Part shown: in pieces, positions 1 to 9,900 of the stretch
How positions within the stretch are numbered: position 1 is the first letter of the stretch
How the letters are laid out: every line of letters begins with the position of its first letter
Source of the DNA: JAZKBN01 sp040388605
GTDB lineage: Bacteria; Bacteroidota; Bacteroidia; Cytophagales; Flexibacteraceae
Reading direction: 5' to 3'
DNA: 29,300 bases
Assembly (NCBI GenBank): GCA_040388605.1
Contig: JAZKBN010000054.1
Location: 1-29,300, forward strand
Translations under genes and position numbers: made by a program
Notes under the pieces: generated by a model
What the model was told of the DNA's origin: nothing
What the model saw: only the letters and a program-made list of their open reading frames with translations
The model's database searches: none

Positions 1-1501
1 TTCCCACATTCAGCTGCAGGTTTGCAGTTGAAATAAATTGAGGATCAGCGCTGATACTGTGACTGCCTTCGGCCGTGGTTGTTGTCCAGTTAGATATGGC
101 TGCCTTAGCGGTACCGCTTGCAAGTCCGCCTGTCATGCCTAAGTTGCCTGCGCTGTAAAGATCATTATAATCTGCGGTATAGCCGGTGAAGCTGCTCATA
201 CCCGCGCCAATGGCATAGGGGGTTGAAGTACCACCGGTAAGCGAGTTTTGGAAAACGTTGTCTTTTAAATTCAGGGTCTGCGCATTGGATGCGCCAACAG
301 CAAATGCAAATGTCGGCATTGAGCCGGTAGCTGTACCGTTCATATATACCGAGTTGTAGTACACATTATTAGTGCCTACGCTGCCGCTTACAAATATACC
401 TGCCGAAAAATCAGGTGTAGTGCCGGTGGCGCCAACACCGTAAACCGAGTTGTTTACCACATTATTGGTACCTGTTGCAGTGTAGCTGATATAAATGCCC
501 GCGCTGGAAAACCCCCCGGTTCCCACAACAGTGCCTATCCTGTTACCGTTGACTGTTGAGCCAATTACATCACCTCCGTTGCTTGCCGATACAGTTCCGG
601 TAGTTAAGGCAACACAGCCAAGGGCAATACCTGCTGCATCTCCCGATACAGCAACACCCGTGACGCTGTTATTGCTCACAGTCAGGCCGGATTCCCAATA
701 GGCATAAATACCTGCAAAGGCTGCGCTTGTTATGGTGTTACCTGTAATGGTGTTACCGCTGTTTTTTGAGGCTGTTGAATTTCCTGCTGAATATATACCT
801 ACCTGGCAGCCGGAAATGGTATTATTCTGGAAGGTATTTGAATTGTTGCTGTTCCCTGCAGCTGCTGCCCCTGTCTTGTCATGTGCAGCAAGGGTAGTAG
901 AGCCGTTACCTATACCTGCCAATGTGCTTGAAGTGCCCGAACCCGTGAGTATGCAGTTCTTTATAGTATTGTTGGCACAACCCGCGCCTAACCATACCAC
1001 TCCGCTGGTGGCACTGCTGCTGGTGTTAGATATTGTTAAATTGGTACTTGTACCGCCAACAGTATTTGAACCGTCTATAGTTACATAAGTAACACCTACC
1101 ATTTTTATAATAGCGAGGCCGGCCCCTCGTGAACCGGTTATAGAAGTTGTAACCCCTGCTGCCGGCTTAATAACAAGCAGCTTGGAAGAAGATGTTCCGA
1201 TGGCGCTTGTAAGGGATATGCTGGCAGGTTCTGCAGTGGCAGGGTAACCGGCAGCCAGGTAAAAAGTGGTGGTGCCGCTAGTCAGGGTGTACGCTGATGC
1301 AAGATCTGCAATTGCCTGCGTAAGGTTAGGGTAAGCGCTGCCACCCACCACAGTTGTTGATGCGCCAATAGTAACAGTGGTGCTCATATTAGCCCGCGGC
1401 TTCAGGGCTTTACCAATTTTTACACCATGGTTAATTTCTGCAGAATAGCCCGAAAGGGTAACAGCTGAAAGAAAAAAGAATAAGAGTAAACGTATTTTCA
1501 T
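1..1501 (-). CDS. secreted right-handed beta-helix surface protein, C-terminus beyond the left edge
   Basis: An open frame runs without a stop from an ATG at 1501-1499 to the window edge, giving 500 codons of an unfinished protein. Residues 1-20 are a signal peptide (MKIRLLLFFFLSAVTLSGYS). A stretch near residues 40-135 (AYPNLTQAIADL, TFYLAAGY, LLVIKPAAG, VTYVTIDGSNT) is the usual entry into Bacteroidota beta-helix surface proteins. After it come short repeats rich in N-T-I/V, G-I-Y and N-N-x-V steps (NTISGCQVGIYSAG, NTITGNTITSA, GIYISYTATGTNNVVNNSVYG split over rungs), which is the rung pattern of a parallel beta-helix. The family often ends in Ig/fibronectin modules and a T9SS sorting domain, but that part is not in the window. 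Function is likely adhesion or glycan contact at the cell surface; no catalytic motif was recognised. Confidence 0.8.
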   Translation of the reverse strand, partial: MKIRLLLFFFLSAVTLSGYSAEINHGVKIGKALKPRANMSTTVTIGASTTVVGGSAYPNLTQAIADLASAYTLTSGTTTFYLAAGYPATAEPASISLTSAIGTSSSKLLVIKPAAGVTTSITGSRGAGLAIIKMVGVTYVTIDGSNTVGGTSTNLTISNTSSSATSGVVWLGAGCANNTIKNCILTGSGTSSTLAGIGNGSTTLAAHDKTGAAAAGNSNNSNTFQNNTISGCQVGIYSAGNSTASKNSGNTITGNTITSAAFAGIYAYWESGLTVSNNSVTGVAVSGDAAGIALGCVALTTGTVSASNGGDVIGSTVNGNRIGTVVGTGGFSSAGIYISYTATGTNNVVNNSVYGVGATGTTPDFSAGIFVSGSVGTNNVYYNSVYMNGTATGSMPTFAFAVGASNAQTLNLKDNVFQNSLTGGTSTPYAIGAGMSSFTGYTADYNDLYSAGNLGMTGGLASGTAKAAISNWTTTTAEGSHSISADPQFISTANLQLNVG

Positions 1502-1547
1502 ACAGAATAGAATTATTTATGAATTATGTAGAGTATAATATGTAAAA

Positions 1548-1560
1548 CCGGGATTCCCGG
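1548..1560. promoter_or_regulatory. perfect 13-bp palindrome in the leader of the beta-helix gene
   Basis: CCGGGATTCCCGG is perfectly self-complementary around its central base and lies 47 bp upstream of the ATG at 1501. It could be an operator half-site pair or a small leader hairpin. No second copy was seen upstream of the other genes. Confidence 0.3.
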
Positions 1561-2318
1561 AAAGAAAAAGCGTCAGTAAATTTCTTTACATGGCTCTTGG
1601 TTTTGTGCAACATGGTTTTCTGTTCTGAACAGGATACCTTGCCTGGTATTCTCAGTAAATTCGGTGTAACGGAAAATTGCACTTTAGCTTCAGACTGTTA
1701 CCAAATCAATATTTTCGCCTTACAACGTACACATTGACGGTCTCAAAAAATCCAAAAAAGGAGTTGTTTACTCGCCTTATGAATTTGATATATCAATTTA
1801 ACAACAAAATGCTTAACGGAATATAAAAGCAGTAAAATTATTCCCAATAAATTACAAAACACATCAATTATGATGATAAAAGGCATAAAATGGCAGCTTT
1901 TTGGCCGGTATTTTATCATGCAACTGCAAACCATTGGCAGTTCATTCACTACTTAAGTATGAATACCTCCCATAGCCAATAGCCCTATAAAACTGCAATG
2001 CTTTGGTATTTGTAAATTTCTCACAATGAAAAAATATAATCAAAAAAGCTTATTTGATTAGATCAAAATCATCAATTACATCATTTTACTGCCATTACTT
2101 TATACTGCAATTATAAGATATATCTAATTTTTAAACCATGCTAAGAAGCAAAAACCAAATATTGTTTGGACCAACCTACAATATCAAAAAATACAAAACC
2201 TTGATCACCCAGAACTTATTGCACTTCCGAAACAGTAAACATTTGCTCCCCCCAAGGCCTGAAAGTGGGCAAAACATGCCGTAATACAAATCCTATTATT
2301 ACCTTCCGATATAACAAA
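1561..2318. other. AT-rich intergenic stretch with no recognisable gene
   Basis: About 760 bp, visibly more AT-rich than the flanking genes. The only sizeable open frame (1743-1949, minus) is a hydrophobic low-complexity translation without family resemblance. The right end (from about 2283) may hold further decayed sequence of the NHL relic that starts next to it. No RNA gene was recognised. Confidence 0.5.
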
Positions 2319-2598
2319 CTGTTTTTTTCAGGCATAAATGATGCTATACGTAAAATAACTCCCAATGGAATAGTAAGCACTTTGACGCGGTTACAAAGTG
2401 TGGAACACGTAACATATTTTAATGGCTATGTTTAAGCCGCCACCAATTCCTCGATATGGAAAGCAGGCAAAAAAGGCAACATGGAACTGTTTAAAGACGG
2501 ATTCCGGGAAGGCGGCACAGACAGCTGGACAGACAGTTTAACTGTTGCCCCCAAGGGAAATGTGTATGCTATTGAAGCATGGAACTACCGCATATGCC
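2319..2598 (+). pseudogene. relic of an NHL-repeat protein, cut by an IS end
   Basis: One reading frame from 2319 gives LFFSGINDAIRKITPNG followed by IVSTLT, a textbook NHL blade end. It then meets a TAA at 2433-2435. The same frame continues after the stop with ELFKDGFREG and LTVAPKGNVYAIEAWNYRI, the next blade. At 2599 the sequence changes abruptly into the left terminal repeat of the IS3-family remnant. This matches the blade consensus of the two intact giant proteins in this window, so it is most likely what remains of a third paralogue. Start, signal peptide and sorting domain are absent. Confidence 0.7.
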
Positions 2599-2646
2599 TG
2601 GTCCTGAAAAAGGTTGACTGGTTTTAGAATGTAAGATTGAGTATTT

Positions 2647-2683
2647 AAGGACTTAGGGGTAATCTGTAAGTCTTTATTTTTTT
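2647..2683. terminator. hairpin plus T-run in the IS left end
   Basis: AAGGACTTA pairs with TAAGTCTTT (one G-U type pair) and is followed by a run of eight or nine T on the plus strand. It is the decayed counterpart of the perfect terminator in the other IS copy. Confidence 0.5.
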
Positions 2684-2694
2684 TGTTGATTGGC

Positions 2695-2987
2695 TGTGCA
2701 TTTGCTCTGGAGTAAGGGAGCTGTTGCTGTAATGAGGCAGCACTTTGTTACAAAGGTTTACATCCTGTTTTATATAGCCTGTTGCTTTTTTAAGCTTTCC
2801 TATTTGCGCTCTATACCGAACTCCTGCTTAAGGATGCCGTTAACCCGTTCAGCCACAGCATTGTCGTATGGGCTGCTGTTCTGTGTACAGGAGCTGTACA
2901 TACCCGCACTTTGTAGCTTTTGGTTATAAAGTTTTGACAGGTACTGAAGTCCGCGGTCTGAATGATGGGTTAAAGTGCCTTGGTAAA
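2695..2987 (-). pseudogene. IS3-family transposase (orfB) fragment
   Basis: The minus strand encodes HHSDRGLQYLS, which carries the second catalytic Asp, and then SPYDNAVAERVNGILKQEF, which carries the catalytic Glu of the DDE integrase core. A TAG stands directly after GIERK where the other copy in this window has a Trp codon, so the last part of the reading frame is also cut. The first catalytic Asp and all N-terminal parts are missing. It cannot encode a working transposase. Confidence 0.8.
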
Positions 2988-3013
2988 ACAGCCGCGCGAT
3001 TACCGAAATAACA

Positions 3014-3115
3014 CTATTCGCGCTGATAAATAACACGTAGTTTCAGCGGGTATCTTACGTCTTTTCCTGATGCTTTATTTATCAGGAATATCTTTGCATT
3101 TACTTTGTCTTCCAT
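3014..3115 (-). pseudogene. N-terminal relic of a Bacteroidota tyrosine integrase
   Basis: From the ATG at 3115-3113 the minus strand reads MEDKVNAKIFLINKASG then KDVRYPLKLRVIYQRE and a TAG. The opening resembles the arm-binding N-terminus of phage/transposon-type tyrosine recombinases in this phylum. The frame ends after 33 residues and soon runs into the IS fragment, so only the tip of the gene is left. It is unrelated in position to the intact integrase at the right edge and marks an older, lost insertion. Confidence 0.5.
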
Positions 3116-3131
3116 ATTTTCAGGTTAAAAT

Positions 3132-3153
3132 CTGCCCCGTAATTTGCCCCACA
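3132..3153. repeat. tandem GGGGCARATT boxes upstream of the integrase relic
   Basis: On the minus strand GGGGCAAATT and GGGGCAGATT follow each other 12 bp apart, about 20 bp upstream of the relic ATG. Closely spaced boxes next to an integrase start could be recombinase binding sites; this is inference from position. Confidence 0.35.
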
Positions 3154-3240
3154 GAAACACGAAAACAGTCTGAATTATTGCAAACCAGGCGAACTTAAAA
3201 ACACATAAACAACTGATAATAAGCACAAAAAAAAACGAAT

Positions 3241-3425
3241 CTGCAACTCTCCCGATTTACGTATGCTATAAGTCATTTTGTGCATTTGCTGTAAATAGAG
3301 GCATATTTTTCCGATTTATAGACTATGTATATACTTGTCTGTAAATCGGTCAAAAAAAAACACTCAACTATCTTTTAATCAGCACATTAAACATATTTAG
3401 CATACGTAAATCGGGAGAGTTACAG
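3241..3425. repeat. nested inverted repeat, 185 bp, non-coding
   Basis: The outer arms 3241-3268 and 3398-3425 are 28 bp each and match at 27 of 28 positions (core CTCCCGATTTACGTATGCTA). Inside, arms 3311-3323 (CCGATTTATAGAC) and 3337-3349 (GTCTGTAAATCGG) match at 12 of 13. Both arm pairs share the word CCGATTTA, so the element contains four copies of it in two orientations. No protein is encoded. It may be a MITE-like element or a recombination/regulatory site. Confidence 0.7.
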
Positions 3426-3569
3426 TTTAATCCATAAACCGGAAAAGCAAAACATACGATTTTCGGCCGCAAACAGAATCAGGCCAAGGACTCCCTGTGT
3501 TTCATTTATGAATATTAAATGACGCACTATGCCTTGCCAAAACAGAGAACCCAGACAAACAGACTTTAG

Positions 3570-3860
3570 TTAAACGGCTGCCTGATTTTGGTGACCATTT
3601 TCTTTGAAATGCCTTTTATCAGCTTCCTTTTTGCGATAGGCTTTGAGCCTTTTACCGGCATATCCGGCACCGGCCACAGCCAAGAGGCTTGCACCACCAT
3701 CAATAGGTACTCCTGTTGCCCCGGCCGATGGGGTTGGTCCCAAATCGCCGGGGTCGCCGGGATCCTGGGCAGCAACGGGGGCAGAAATAAGTATAATGAT
3801 TACTAAAGACGCAGCAATAAGCCAAATGCTGCGGTATATTTTATTGAATGCTGATGTCAT
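3570..3860 (-). CDS. PID-CTERM small membrane-anchored protein, copy 1
   Basis: A 96-residue protein with a hydrophobic leader (about residues 12-31, ending in VAA). It continues with a Pro/Gly/Asp-rich linker (DPGDPGDLGPTPS), the motif VPIDGG at about residues 51-56, a short hydrophobic helix (ASLLAVAGAGYAG) and a basic cluster (KRLKAYRKK). This order is the PID-CTERM sorting signal of Bacteroidota, which is thought to be recognised by a dedicated processing enzyme. Unlike the second copy at 20578, this one has a polar tail of about 18 residues after the basic cluster. The gene begins 76 bp downstream of the 2256-residue giant, in the same direction, behind a hairpin. Its role is unknown; synteny suggests a partner of the giant. 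Confidence 0.8.
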   Translation of the reverse strand: MTSAFNKIYRSIWLIAASLVIIILISAPVAAQDPGDPGDLGPTPSAGATGVPIDGGASLLAVAGAGYAGKRLKAYRKKEADKRHFKENGHQNQAAV

Positions 3861-3872
3861 TGCAGTGTCAGG

Positions 3873-3907
3873 TTAAAATGCCGGGCAATGGTTTGTGCAA
3901 GCCCGGC
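3873..3907 (-). terminator. hairpin between giant gene 1 and its PID-CTERM gene
   Basis: GCCGGGC (minus strand, 3907-3901) pairs perfectly with GCCCGGC (3886-3880) across a 14-nt loop and is followed by ATTTT. It stands between the stop of the giant gene and the ATG of the PID-CTERM gene, so it could be a partial terminator that lowers expression of the small gene. Confidence 0.6.
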
Positions 3908-3936
3908 TTGGTTTCAGAATATATTTACAAATTACG

Positions 3937-6900
3937 TTACTGCTTTACCACTTTATGAACCGATGCCTGCCCATTGCTGATGCAGCGTAGGGTAAACACC
4001 CCGGCCGGCAAGCAGGATAAATCCAGGGTGCTCATATCGTTCATTTCAGTTTGCAGTACTGCCCTGCCGGCCGCGTCGAATATGCAGATAAGGCTTTGGC
4101 CGGGAAGAACAAGTTGCAGCCTTCCACTTGTAGGATTAGGGTAAAGGCTCAATTGCTGAGCTGTTTTATTAATACCGGTAACTGAATTGGTTCTTACAAG
4201 CTCAAGCCTGCTCTCGAAACGACCTTTGGCACTTGTGAAGCTGTATGGCATTTCATGCATGCGATTATCAAGTCGGTCGAAAACAAACCAATCGCCTTCA
4301 GATTCAAGGGCAGAAATGGTATGGGTTTCGGCAGCCATGGCCGCATAAGCAAGTGGAACACGCGTTTCAGCTGATGCAAGTCTTTCAATCGGCAAACAGT
4401 TAATAGAATAGTGCTCATTATTATTCATGCTGTAAATGCTCATGCCTCCTGCATGCACTTTACCGGCATCCTTATCCTTATCGAAACCTGCGAATGCGCC
4501 GTTTTCAAAATAGATTACGGTTTCATCGTTTACGCTTCCGGCTGCCGAAATCTGCAAACGCACAAGACCCTGTGCAGATTCTGTACGGTAGAAGTTCGGG
4601 TTCATATAAGCGGTAAGCCTGTTGTTGTTGGTAAAAGTTAATGTACCGGAGCAATCAAGGTTAGCGCGCATAAAGAAACCCTGCATGCCTGCTATATACC
4701 TGCTGCCGCCGTTATTGGCTACCCCGTTTACATAGCTTCCGTAACGCCCGGCATATTGACCGGTGCTTTGGGCGGTATAAACCGCGTTTTCGAACTGGTT
4801 CGAAAGGTTCATTGTATTCCAATCAATAGGCGCAGGGTATGGATTGCCTGCAAGCAGCCAGCCTGAGTTGTTGGCATTACCTCCTGTATAAGTCACCTGT
4901 TGGTTCCCGTTGTTCAAGGGTCCGCTTACCTGTAAGGTTTGGTCGGCCCCAATGTTTACCGAGTATCCGCGGCCGGTTTGCATATTACCGGTCGGCACAA
5001 TCCAGCCTTTGGCAAAAGTATCGGATGCTGTGTTAATGCGGCTTTCATCGAAGGTGAATACATTCGGGAAAGGGGTAACGGAACCGGGTACGGCGGCAGT
5101 GTTATAATTTGTATTCAGTAAAGGTGTAAAGCCCCCGCTCGTGGTTGTTAAGCCTGCCAATGCCTGGCCCGAAACCGGGCTTGCATAATGGCGATAGCCT
5201 GTGCCCGAATTGATGGTCGCAGTAATCCAACGCTGAACTTTGGTATTGCCGCTGCTGGTTCCGTTCGTGTTTACTGCCATGGCAGTGCCAGATGCATTTG
5301 AAAGTAAGGTAAGCCTGTCATTAGTACTAAAGTTACCAATCTCAAGTGCAAGTATGCGCGTTACCGAAGATGCATTGCTAAGGCTCACACCTGCTGCATT
5401 ATTGATAACCAGATTACGAACCTTTGAAGGCAGACCGGAGCCTGTTATTTGGGCAGCTGTTCCGTTATATTCATAATTGGCATCGTTGCTGAAAGAGCGT
5501 GTTGCGGTTTGCACAGCGCCTGCTGATCCTGAATTTGCAATGCCGTCGGCATTACAGATTTTAAGGGTTCCGCCGCTTTGCAGGGTAAAGCTGCCTGAAC
5601 CGCCTACGGTATTGCAGCCTGTTATAAAGGTTGCGCCGTCGGGTACGGTAATGTTACCGGTAATATCCAAATTACCGCTCAGGGTAATGGTTGGTGTCCC
5701 GGTTATGGTTACATTGTTATAGGCGCCGCTTATGGCTTGGGTGCTGCTTACAGCAAGATCTGTCAGGCCGGGGTTAGCGGTTGTTATGATTATAGAGGTT
5801 GATGATGTTAATGAACTGCCGCATGCATTATTTGCAGTTACATAAAGATCAAAATCGTAAATCCCCATTGTGATTTCAGCGCTTGTGCCGGAAGAAACAA
5901 TAACGGCATCGCCTTCAGCAACCCAGGTATAATCTACAGCACCCGGAACAGGGGCAATTGTGTATGTATGTACAGAACCTGTAGAAACTGCTGTGTGCCC
6001 GCTTATACTCCCCGGCATATCGGGCACAGCCCTGTTTATTATAACAACCGGCAAACTTGTATTGCTTGTGCATACATCCGATACATGCTTCACCGTATAT
6101 GTTCCGGCAGCAACAATAATTCCTTGTGTGGTTGCGCCGTTGCTCCAAATATTACCGTCGGCAAATGAGCTCTGCAAATAAACGGTACCTCCTGAACAAA
6201 CTACTGTATCTGAGGCCGATATTTCAGGTACCCGGGGAGTGCTGAAACTGACTGTTGTTACGGCGCTTGCCGCACTTGTACAGCCGTTCGACACAGCCAT
6301 TGCTGAATAACTGCCGGGCTGCGTAACTGTTAAGTTCTGCCCTATAGTACCGTCAGACCACAGATAAGTTTTTTGGTCGAAGAATGACGTTGCTTTCTTT
6401 ATTGTATAATAATCACTAAAAGTCAAGCTACCTGAAGCATCTGAAATCATATTTCCCGGATCAAACATTACGGTGTTTTCCGGCGCTCCCTGCAATACAC
6501 TGCCAATTACAGTAGTAACCATACCTGAAGGTGCAATTTTTCGAATACACTTGTTGCCGGATTCTGATACGTACAAATTATTCTGCGCATCTGTTAATAT
6601 TCCCAGCGGATAAGAGAACTTTGCAGAGGAGGCCATACCGTTAGCGAATCCTTCAGTACTGCCGGCTATGGTACTTACAATACCATCGGTGCTTATTTTC
6701 CTGACCAGGTGGTTATTTTGATCACATAAATACAAATTGCCTGATGCATCAAAAGCCATTGCAGAGATGACGTCAAATGTTGCTCCTAAAGCCGGGCCGT
6801 TTGCCGAACCGCTGTTGCCTGTGCCGGCAAAGGTTGTTACCACACCTGAAGGGGTTATTTTGCGAATCTGATTGAACCAAAAATCAGCAACATAGATATT

Positions 6901-9900
6901 ACCTGCTGCATCCATAGCCATAGCTGAAGGGCCGCCAAAGCTTGCAGCGGTACCGGTACCGTTGCTGTTTCCGTAGGTATTTGAACCCGCAAAAGTGCTT
7001 ACTATACCGGCCGGAGTAATTTTTCGGATAACGCGGTTACCCTGCTCAGCAACAAAAAGGTTGCCGGAGGCATCAAAAACCATTCCCTGTGGCTGGTAGA
7101 ACCTGGCCGTGCTCAATGAACCATTTATATAACCCTGTTGAGCGGCACCTGCAATGGTGCTTACAACGCCGGCTGCCGTTATTTTCCTGATAGTATTATG
7201 GGTACGTTCGGTTATATAAATATTACCTGAAGCATCCTTTGCAATATACCTGGCATCGGTAAAGCGTGCATCAGCCCCTGTACCATCTGCCTCGCCGTAT
7301 ACGTATTCAAGGCCGGCAAATACAGATACGTTTGCCGGCTGCGCAGCTGTGAGAACATAGCCGGGGCAGGTTGCCACAGTTCCGGTATGATTCAGCATTG
7401 GGGAAGCGGGAGCCCTATTTGTGTAAAAATCAATTACATTACTTACCGCTGAGGTGCAGGCACCTGATACGTTTGTTACTGAATAGCTGCCTGCAGCGCT
7501 AACGGTTATACTTTGCGAGGTCGCATAATTGCTCCACAGATTACCTGTGGGTAGTGATGAAGTCAGTGTAACAGTTCCGCTGCCGCATAAAGATGTTGGT
7601 CCGTTTGCGCTTATTACAGGAGTGCTCACTTCACTTTTTGCAATCTTAATCGGCAGACTTGGGTAGCCGGTACATACACTGACAATTTTTACTGTTCGTG
7701 TAACAGTATCAGAAACAGTAATGGTACGTGTGCGCTCACCTGTGCTCCAAACATTATACTGGGGCACAGAGCTGGTAAGCGTTACGCTCCCGCCGTTACA
7801 AAAGCTCATGGCAGAGGCAGTAATTACGGGGTAGTTAACCGTACCCAAATCTACATTCAGAGCTGAGCTTACCGCGCTTGTACAGCCGCCGATTACAGTT
7901 CTCAGGGTATAATTACCCTCATCCCCGGTTTTCATAAACCTTGTACGGGCATTGTTGCTCCATAGGTATTCGTCGGCAATAACATCGGTAAAAATGGTAG
8001 AGGAATCGCCGTTACAGATTAAATTGCCGTAGGTAGATAATTCGGGCGCTGCAACTGAGTTAACAGCAAACTGCACCGGTTCTGAGTAATCACTTGAGCA
8101 TGTGCCTGAAACAAGTTTAACTTTATAGCTTCCGCTCGCGTTAACAGTTATGCTTCGCGTTTGCTCGCCCGTTGACCAAACATTCCCGCTTGTTGATGAG
8201 CTTGTTAACGTTACACTGCCGTTGCCGCAATAAGACAAGGGCCCGCTCGCGCTTACTGTTGGTTTCGTGAGTAAAGATGCAGTAACAGTAACTGAGGTAC
8301 CCACAGTTGTACATCCTGTTATGTAGTTTCGTAAATAATAAGTACCGGAAGCTTTAACCTTAATAGAATTAGCATAGCTTCCGTTACTCCAGATATTAGC
8401 TGAGCCAATTGAGCTTGTCAGGGTAACGCTGTCTCCGAGGCAAAAACTCACAGGACCGGAGGCAGAAATAACCGGGTTTGAAAAAGTGCCTAATGTACAA
8501 AGCACGGCAACGCTGGGTTGGCTTGTGCAGCCTTGTGAAATAGCCCTGACACTATATGCCCCTGCCGTTGCAGGGTAAATATACTGCGTTGTTGCGCCGT
8601 TAGACCAAAGGTAGGCCTCCGATGATGAGGCCGTTAAAATTGTGGTCTCCCCGTAAGAGCAAATATAAGTTCTGTTGGTGCTCTGTATTGTTGGTGGTGT
8701 AACAATACGCTCCGATACCTCAATCACATTGCTTGCACCCGTTGTACATGCGCCATTTACGGCGGTTACATAATATGAACCTGCTGATGCTGTAATGCTT
8801 CTTGTTGTTTCGCCGGTATTCCAAATATTACCGGTGGTTGCCGAGCTTGTTAAAACAACGCTGCCGCCTTCGCAAAAAGAAGTGCTGCCGCCCGCTGTTA
8901 TTACCGGTGTGGCCGGCATGGTGCTTACAGTAATCACAACCGGGTCTGATGCCGCAGAAGTACAGCCGTTGGCAACTGACTGCAAAGTGTAGCTGCCTGC
9001 CGCTGTTACATTAATTGATGTTGCGCCTGAGCTGTTAGACCAACGATAGCCGGTAACAGCTTCAAGCTGCGATATTTTGCGAATACGACTGTTATTAATG
9101 TCAGACACATAAATATTACCTGCGGCATCAAGCGTAATGCCCCTTGTTGAAATAAATTTCGCGGAGTATCCGCCGCCATCGGCATAACCTTCTTCGGCAT
9201 CAATTAAGGTGCTTACAACCCCGGCCGACGTAATTTTCCTGATCCTGCAATTATTCTCAAGCACATAAATGTTGCCGGATGCATCGGCTTTAATACCGTA
9301 AACAGCTCCGAATTGCGCGGTGATCCCTGTACCGTCGTTTGAGCCTTCAGAGCCGCCTGCTAAAGTGCTTACCACACCCGCTGAGGTAATCTTCCTGATT
9401 GCATAGTTGCCGTTATCTGCCACATACAGGTTACCGGATGCATCAAATGTTAAAGCTGTAGGTTTAGCGAACTTTGCAGCGATACCCGTTCCGTTCTGAA
9501 AACCCGGTGTTGCTGATCCGGCAAATACAGAAAGGGTGGTTCCGTTCCATTTCTTAATCTGGTTATTCCCGGCATCTGCAATATAAAGATTAGCTGAAGC
9601 ATCACATGCGAGGCCATAAGGTTGATTGAATGAAGGTGAAGCGCCGTTTATATCACCTGCTGTCTGGGTTCCTATAGAATATGTGGCGCCGTTATTCAGC
9701 CGGCGAATCCGGTTATCCTGGAGATCGCTTACATAAATATTCGCACCTCCGTCCGTGCAAATAAAAACCGGGTTAATAAATTGCGAAGCAGTATAGTTGC
9801 CATCTCTGAAGCCCTGCGTGGAACCCGCAAAAGTGCTGATGTCAGTTGCTGAAACTAATTTAATTAAGCCGTTAGCTGCATCGGTAACAAGAAGATTACC

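Larger units (their letters stand above)
2599..2987 (-). mobile_element. IS3-family element, truncated copy (transposase 3' end only)
   Basis: The segment is collinear with 20854-21243, beginning with the same terminal repeat (TGGTCCTGAAAAAGGTTGAC) and ending at TGCCTTGGTAAA, after which the two loci diverge. It keeps the left end and the 3' part of the transposase frame. The other end is replaced by an integrase relic. Both copies lie in the same orientation. Confidence 0.8.

Noticed and set aside
1743..1949. Open frame of 68 residues, minus strand
   Set aside because: AT-rich low-complexity hydrophobic translation in a decayed region, no family resemblance, no promoter-like or neighbouring support.
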